From an uncultured Lachnoanaerobaculum sp. (lineage in GTDB: Bacteria; Bacillota; Clostridia; Lachnospirales; Lachnospiraceae): a DNA stretch of 8,030 nt. Under the pieces are notes generated by a model, which saw only the letters and a list, made by a program, of their open reading frames with translations, was not told the origin of the DNA and did not search any database. The translations under genes and the position numbers were made by a program. The DNA is taken from contig CALISX010000531.1 in the NCBI GenBank assembly GCA_938041725.1, positions 1 through 8,030 of the forward strand, in the 5' to 3' direction. This document shows, piece after piece, positions 5,753-8,030 of this stretch; positions within the stretch are counted from its first letter, which is position 1; every line of letters starts with the position of its first letter.

Positions 5753-7558
5753 CTATACGCACGATTCCTCCATACTGTGGATATAAAACTCTTTGGCATA
5801 GCGGTACATTTTTAAAGAATATTCCCCAAATTCCTGTCCCTTATTGGCCTTGTACACTGTCCACAGGGCCCATAAAAATCCTCCTAAAGCCATGTAGGCA
5901 TAGAGACGGACCCGTTCCTGGGGACTGGGAGGGTGCTGCAGATATATCGTCAAAAGCTGTATGGCCTCCTCCTTGGTGTAATAGGAATAAATGGCGCACA
6001 TGGCGATGTCCAGCAGGGGATCTGCCATACCCGCATATTCCCAGTCAATGAGTTTTAGCCCTTCAGAGGTGAAAATAAAATTATCTGCCACACAGTCAAT
6101 ATGGCACAGCACCCTTGGGGGGGCGGAAGCCTCTGTGAGGGACAGAAGCTCTTTCATCTGTTTTTTTACCTCCTCATAGTCCTCAAAGGAAATCCCGCCG
6201 CTGTCCCGGCACAGGATTTCATAACAGTCGATGCGCTCCCGCAGGTCAAAGGCATGGTCCACATGGATTTTTGATTCGTGGAACCTTCGCAGCAGAGCCA
6301 TGCATTCTGCCATTTCTTCCATATTAGTGGGATCCGCATTGTGGGAATTTTCATAATAACGGGAAATCTTATAGCCGTGGTCCGGGTCAAAAAACAGGAT
6401 CTCTTCGGTGATGCCAAGGGCCTTTACCCCCTGGTAGCTGGCATATTCCCCCGCCCGGTTAATGAGTACATCGGTGCCGGGCCCGGGGATCCGGCAGATA
6501 TAATGGGTGTCATAGACGGAAAACAAAAAGGATTGATTGGTCATACCCGCCTTCAGAGTACGCAAATCCCGTATCTGGCTTTCCGGAACCTGAAAAATGC
6601 GGGAGATCAGGGCCATGGCTTCACTGCCGGAGCGTTCTTTGTAACTGGGATCAAAGCGGCGCAGCTCCTCCAGATTTTCAAACTCATACACCTGATCCCG
6701 GGGATTTTGCCAGGCAAAAAGCTCTGGAAGGGCCGGATGCCGGGATGGATGGTTAATACAGTCCATCAGCACCTGTTCCCAGTAGAAATGTTCTGTACCT
6801 GGCCGATGGTAATATTTTTCCACCTCCGGCAAAAAAGCCTGGGAAAACTCCCTGGTAAGGTATACAGGGCCGTACATTACATAGCTGTCGGCTCCTCCGA
6901 TTTCTACCCGGGTAATTATCTTTTTCCGGTTGCAGGTCAGACACCACTCGGAGGTGGGGCCTTCCATGTAGGCTGCAGAATACCAGCTGTAGGGCTCATA
7001 CAGATGATACATATTTTCCCGCAGCCAGTTGTCGGAGGAAAGAAGATAGGTATTATGCTCATAAAACAAGGCTCTGGCATGATACAAAGTAGCCAAAGTA
7101 TTTTTTTGAGAATATTCCGGATTATATAAAAGCTTCACCTGATATTTGTCAATTAAGTATTCAAAGTGTTCCTTCAAATACCCCACCACAATCCATATAT
7201 CGAAAATGCCTGCCTGCCGCAGCTGGCAAATTTGCCTTTCAATCATCCTTTCCCCGAAAACCTTTAAAAGGCCTTTGGGGGTTTCAAAGGTTAAGGGAAC
7301 AAAGCGGGAGCCAAAGCCAGCTGCCATAATTACTCCCCGGTCTGCCTGAAATCCCTTCAGAAATGATAAACCCTGCGGGGTTAATTCCCAGGGGCAGTCC
7401 GTATTCCAAGTCTGTTTTTGAATCAGCCCTTCCTCCTGGGCCCGGCCCATCAGGGCATTGACAGAGCCCAGGGAAATATCCATTTTCCGGGCCAGTTCCC
7501 TTTGGGTCAGGAGAGGGTGCTCTCCCAGCTCCCGCAGTAAAAGGGGCATCTTGTCCAT
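5753..7558 (-). CDS. licC-licA: Winged-helix / LicC phosphocholine cytidylyltransferase / LicA choline kinase fusion
   Basis: A 601-residue cytosolic three-domain protein. Residues 1-65: winged helix-turn-helix with TQRELARKMDISLGSVNALM as the helix pair. Residues about 74-300: nucleotidyltransferase with GVIMAAGFGSRFVPLTFETP followed by Lys95, then VVGYLKEHFEYLIDKYQVKL and SSDNW (Asp176, metal ligand), very close to pneumococcal LicC (GYLKEQFDYL.. and ADNYL in that protein). Residues about 315-601: choline kinase of the APH/LicA fold with the catalytic loop CHIDCVADNF (His486, Asp488, Asn493) and the metal-binding LIDWEYAG (Asp505). Together they would convert choline plus ATP to phosphocholine, then with CTP to CDP-choline. 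All key residues are present. The frame is open up to an ATG at 7672, but the start at 7558 is chosen because AAAGGAG lies 5 bases before it and a promoter sits within the longer version. First gene of the minus-strand set. Confidence 0.9.
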   Translation of the reverse strand: MDKMPLLLRELGEHPLLTQRELARKMDISLGSVNALMGRAQEEGLIQKQTWNTDCPWELTPQGLSFLKGFQADRGVIMAAGFGSRFVPLTFETPKGLLKVFGERMIERQICQLRQAGIFDIWIVVGYLKEHFEYLIDKYQVKLLYNPEYSQKNTLATLYHARALFYEHNTYLLSSDNWLRENMYHLYEPYSWYSAAYMEGPTSEWCLTCNRKKIITRVEIGGADSYVMYGPVYLTREFSQAFLPEVEKYYHRPGTEHFYWEQVLMDCINHPSRHPALPELFAWQNPRDQVYEFENLEELRRFDPSYKERSGSEAMALISRIFQVPESQIRDLRTLKAGMTNQSFLFSVYDTHYICRIPGPGTDVLINRAGEYASYQGVKALGITEEILFFDPDHGYKISRYYENSHNADPTNMEEMAECMALLRRFHESKIHVDHAFDLRERIDCYEILCRDSGGISFEDYEEVKKQMKELLSLTEASAPPRVLCHIDCVADNFIFTSEGLKLIDWEYAGMADPLLDIAMCAIYSYYTKEEAIQLLTIYLQHPPSPQERVRLYAYMALGGFLWALWTVYKANKGQEFGEYSLKMYRYAKEFYIHSMEESCV

Positions 7559-7563
7559 GGCAA

Positions 7564-7570
7564 CTCCTTT
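7564..7570 (-). promoter_or_regulatory. Shine-Dalgarno site fixing the licC-licA start
   Basis: AAAGGAG on the minus strand, 5 bases from the ATG at 7556-7558. The longer frame from 7672 has no such site and would read through the promoter, and its extra 38 residues do not resemble any part of the family. Confidence 0.85.
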
Positions 7571-7615
7571 CCAAACTGGTAGTTCAATAATGCGAAAATT
7601 AAAGTGTATATGAAC

Positions 7616-7643
7616 ATTATACCATGATTCATGGTATAGTAAA
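7616..7643 (-). promoter_or_regulatory. Promoter of licC-licA
   Basis: On the minus strand a consensus -10 TATAAT (7616-7621) is preceded by TTTACT (7638-7643, four of six matches to TTGACA) at a 16-base spacing. The start of transcription would be near 7609, giving a leader of about 50 bases that ends in the AAAGGAG site. Confidence 0.7.
7618..7638. promoter_or_regulatory. Palindromic operator candidate inside the licC-licA promoter
   Basis: Perfect inverted repeat TATACCAT (7618-7625) and ATGGTATA (7631-7638) around the 5-base centre GATTC. It fills the space between -35 and -10 and overlaps both boxes, the classic place for a repressor. The 13-base distance between arm starts, slightly more than one helical turn, suits a dimeric winged-helix protein. 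The candidate binder within the window is the N-terminal domain of the gene's own product; a separate regulator is equally possible. Confidence 0.6.
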
Positions 7644-7701
7644 CCCCATACCGGGCGGTCTGGCACCACCATACATATAGATCTGTGCGTCTCTGCACTG
7701 T

Positions 7702-7732
7702 TGGAATTGATTCGAGAATCCCCATAATTCCA
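7702..7732. repeat. Nested inverted repeat, possible second operator
   Basis: Outer arms TGGAATT (7702-7708) and AATTCCA (7726-7732) flank an inner inverted repeat GATTC-GA-GAATC (7709-7720). The inner and outer parts could form one interrupted hairpin or two protein sites. It lies about 60 bases upstream of the licC-licA -35 and about 60 upstream of the divergent -35, so it could serve either promoter. Function is unknown. Confidence 0.4.
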
Positions 7733-7790
7733 TAACAGAAACTATTTCAAAATGTAAATTTTTTGTAAGAAATCGGAAAAAGAAAATATA

Positions 7791-7819
7791 TTGCCTGGTT
7801 TTATGGAAAAAGGTATACT
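7791..7819 (+). promoter_or_regulatory. Promoter of the divergent secreted-protein gene
   Basis: TTGCCT (7791-7796) and TATACT (7814-7819) with an optimal 17-base spacer; upstream 7741-7790 is A/T-rich. The -35 hexamer is also the left arm of an inverted repeat ATTGCCT (7790-7796) / AGGCAAT (7820-7826) that brackets the promoter, so it may be regulated. Transcription would start near 7826. Confidence 0.65.
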
Positions 7820-7898
7820 AGGCAATGTCATGAGGGATACATTTAAGGCTTGATTTTACGCTAAAACAATAGTATCATCTTATTCGACGCAATTAGGA

Positions 7899-7929
7899 AT
7901 TTCAAAAATAAGGATTTCAAAAACAAAGG
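7899..7929 (+). repeat. Short direct repeat over the ribosome-binding site
   Basis: ATTTCAAAAATAAGG (7899-7913) is followed directly by ATTTCAAAAACAAAGG (7914-7929). The second copy runs into the working Shine-Dalgarno AAAGGAG (7925-7931); the first copy carries a partial one (AAGG). The repeat may be a slippage duplication in the leader. Confidence 0.55.
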
Positions 7930-7942
7930 AGATGCATTCATT

Positions 7943-8030
7943 ATGAGAAAGCAAACGAAAATTGCTGCATTGATTTCTGCAGCAGCTGTTCTTTCTGTTG
8001 GCGGTGCCATGACTGCTTTTGCAGCTACTG
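7943..8030 (+). CDS. Start of a secreted protein (signal peptide only), cut by the window edge
   Basis: The first 29 codons of a gene that runs out of the window. ATG at 7943 has AAAGGAG (7925-7931) 11 bases upstream. The sequence begins MRKQTKIAALISAAAVLSVG and ends GAMTAFAAT: a basic start, hydrophobic core and an AFA-A cleavage site, i.e. a Sec signal peptide. Secreted cell-wall-binding-repeat proteins of Lachnospiraceae often start this way, and the end of this peptide resembles those of the two repeat proteins on the other strand, so a third repeat protein is a fair guess, but no mature sequence is available to test it. Confidence 0.85.
   Translation, partial: MRKQTKIAALISAAAVLSVGGAMTAFAAT

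Larger units (their letters stand above)
7559..7942. other. Divergent intergenic region of 384 bases
   Basis: No convincing gene is seen here. It holds the leader, promoter and palindrome of licC-licA (minus strand, 7559-7643), a nested inverted repeat (7702-7732), an A/T-rich block (7741-7790) that could act as an UP element, a plus-strand promoter (7791-7819), and a leader of about 115 bases for the gene starting at 7943. In that leader a small inverted repeat TTTTACGCTAAAA (7854-7866) and a direct repeat (7899-7929) are visible; no known riboswitch was recognised. Confidence 0.7.

Noticed and set aside
6278..7129. 283-codon open frame on the plus strand
   Set aside because: It is fully antisense to the well-supported licC-licA gene, has no recognisable domain and its composition is what the complementary strand would give.
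7559..7672. N-terminal extension of the licC-licA frame to an ATG at 7672
   Set aside because: It would read through the -10/-35 region and the palindrome, has no Shine-Dalgarno site, and the extra 38 residues resemble no domain; the ATG at 7558 has a clear AAAGGAG.

Overview
The window looks like a chromosomal segment from a low-to-mid GC Gram-positive of the Clostridia, most likely Lachnospiraceae. The clues are the lepA-hemW pair in close head-to-tail order, Shine-Dalgarno sites of the AAGGAGG type, signal peptides ending in AFAA, and long proteins made of 20-residue aromatic 'GW/YY' cell-wall-binding repeats. The species cannot be named from this stretch.

Left part, plus strand (1-2718): the 3' end of lepA (elongation factor 4), then hemW (radical SAM, heme chaperone family) after 12 bases, then a 161-base gap holding what looks like the decayed C-terminus of a threonine aldolase, then a PLP-dependent DegT/DnrJ/EryC1/StrS sugar aminotransferase. 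In many Firmicutes hemW is followed by hrcA-grpE-dnaK; that is not the case here. A strong 15-bp hairpin at 2742-2775 closes this side and separates it from the convergent genes.

Middle and right part, minus strand (7558 down to 2825): three genes that appear to form one unit. The first encodes a three-part fusion of a winged-helix domain, a LicC-type CTP:phosphocholine cytidylyltransferase and a LicA-type choline kinase. The second encodes a secreted protein consisting only of choline-binding-type repeats plus a Thr/Ala-rich tail. The third encodes a secreted GH25 lysozyme with a long array of the same repeats. The fusion would make CDP-choline from choline, for phosphocholine decoration of a surface glycan, and the two secreted proteins would bind that decoration: a 'writer precursor' gene next to two 'readers'. 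The licD transferase, choline transporter and flippase are not in the window.

The licC-licA promoter has a textbook TATAAT -10 box. An 8-5-8 palindrome fills the promoter spacer and overlaps the -10 box. Since the gene product starts with a winged-helix domain, autoregulation by the fusion enzyme is a testable idea. Divergently, a second promoter (TTGCCT-17-TATACT) drives another secreted protein, of which only the signal peptide lies inside the window; its signal peptide resembles those of the wall-binding proteins.
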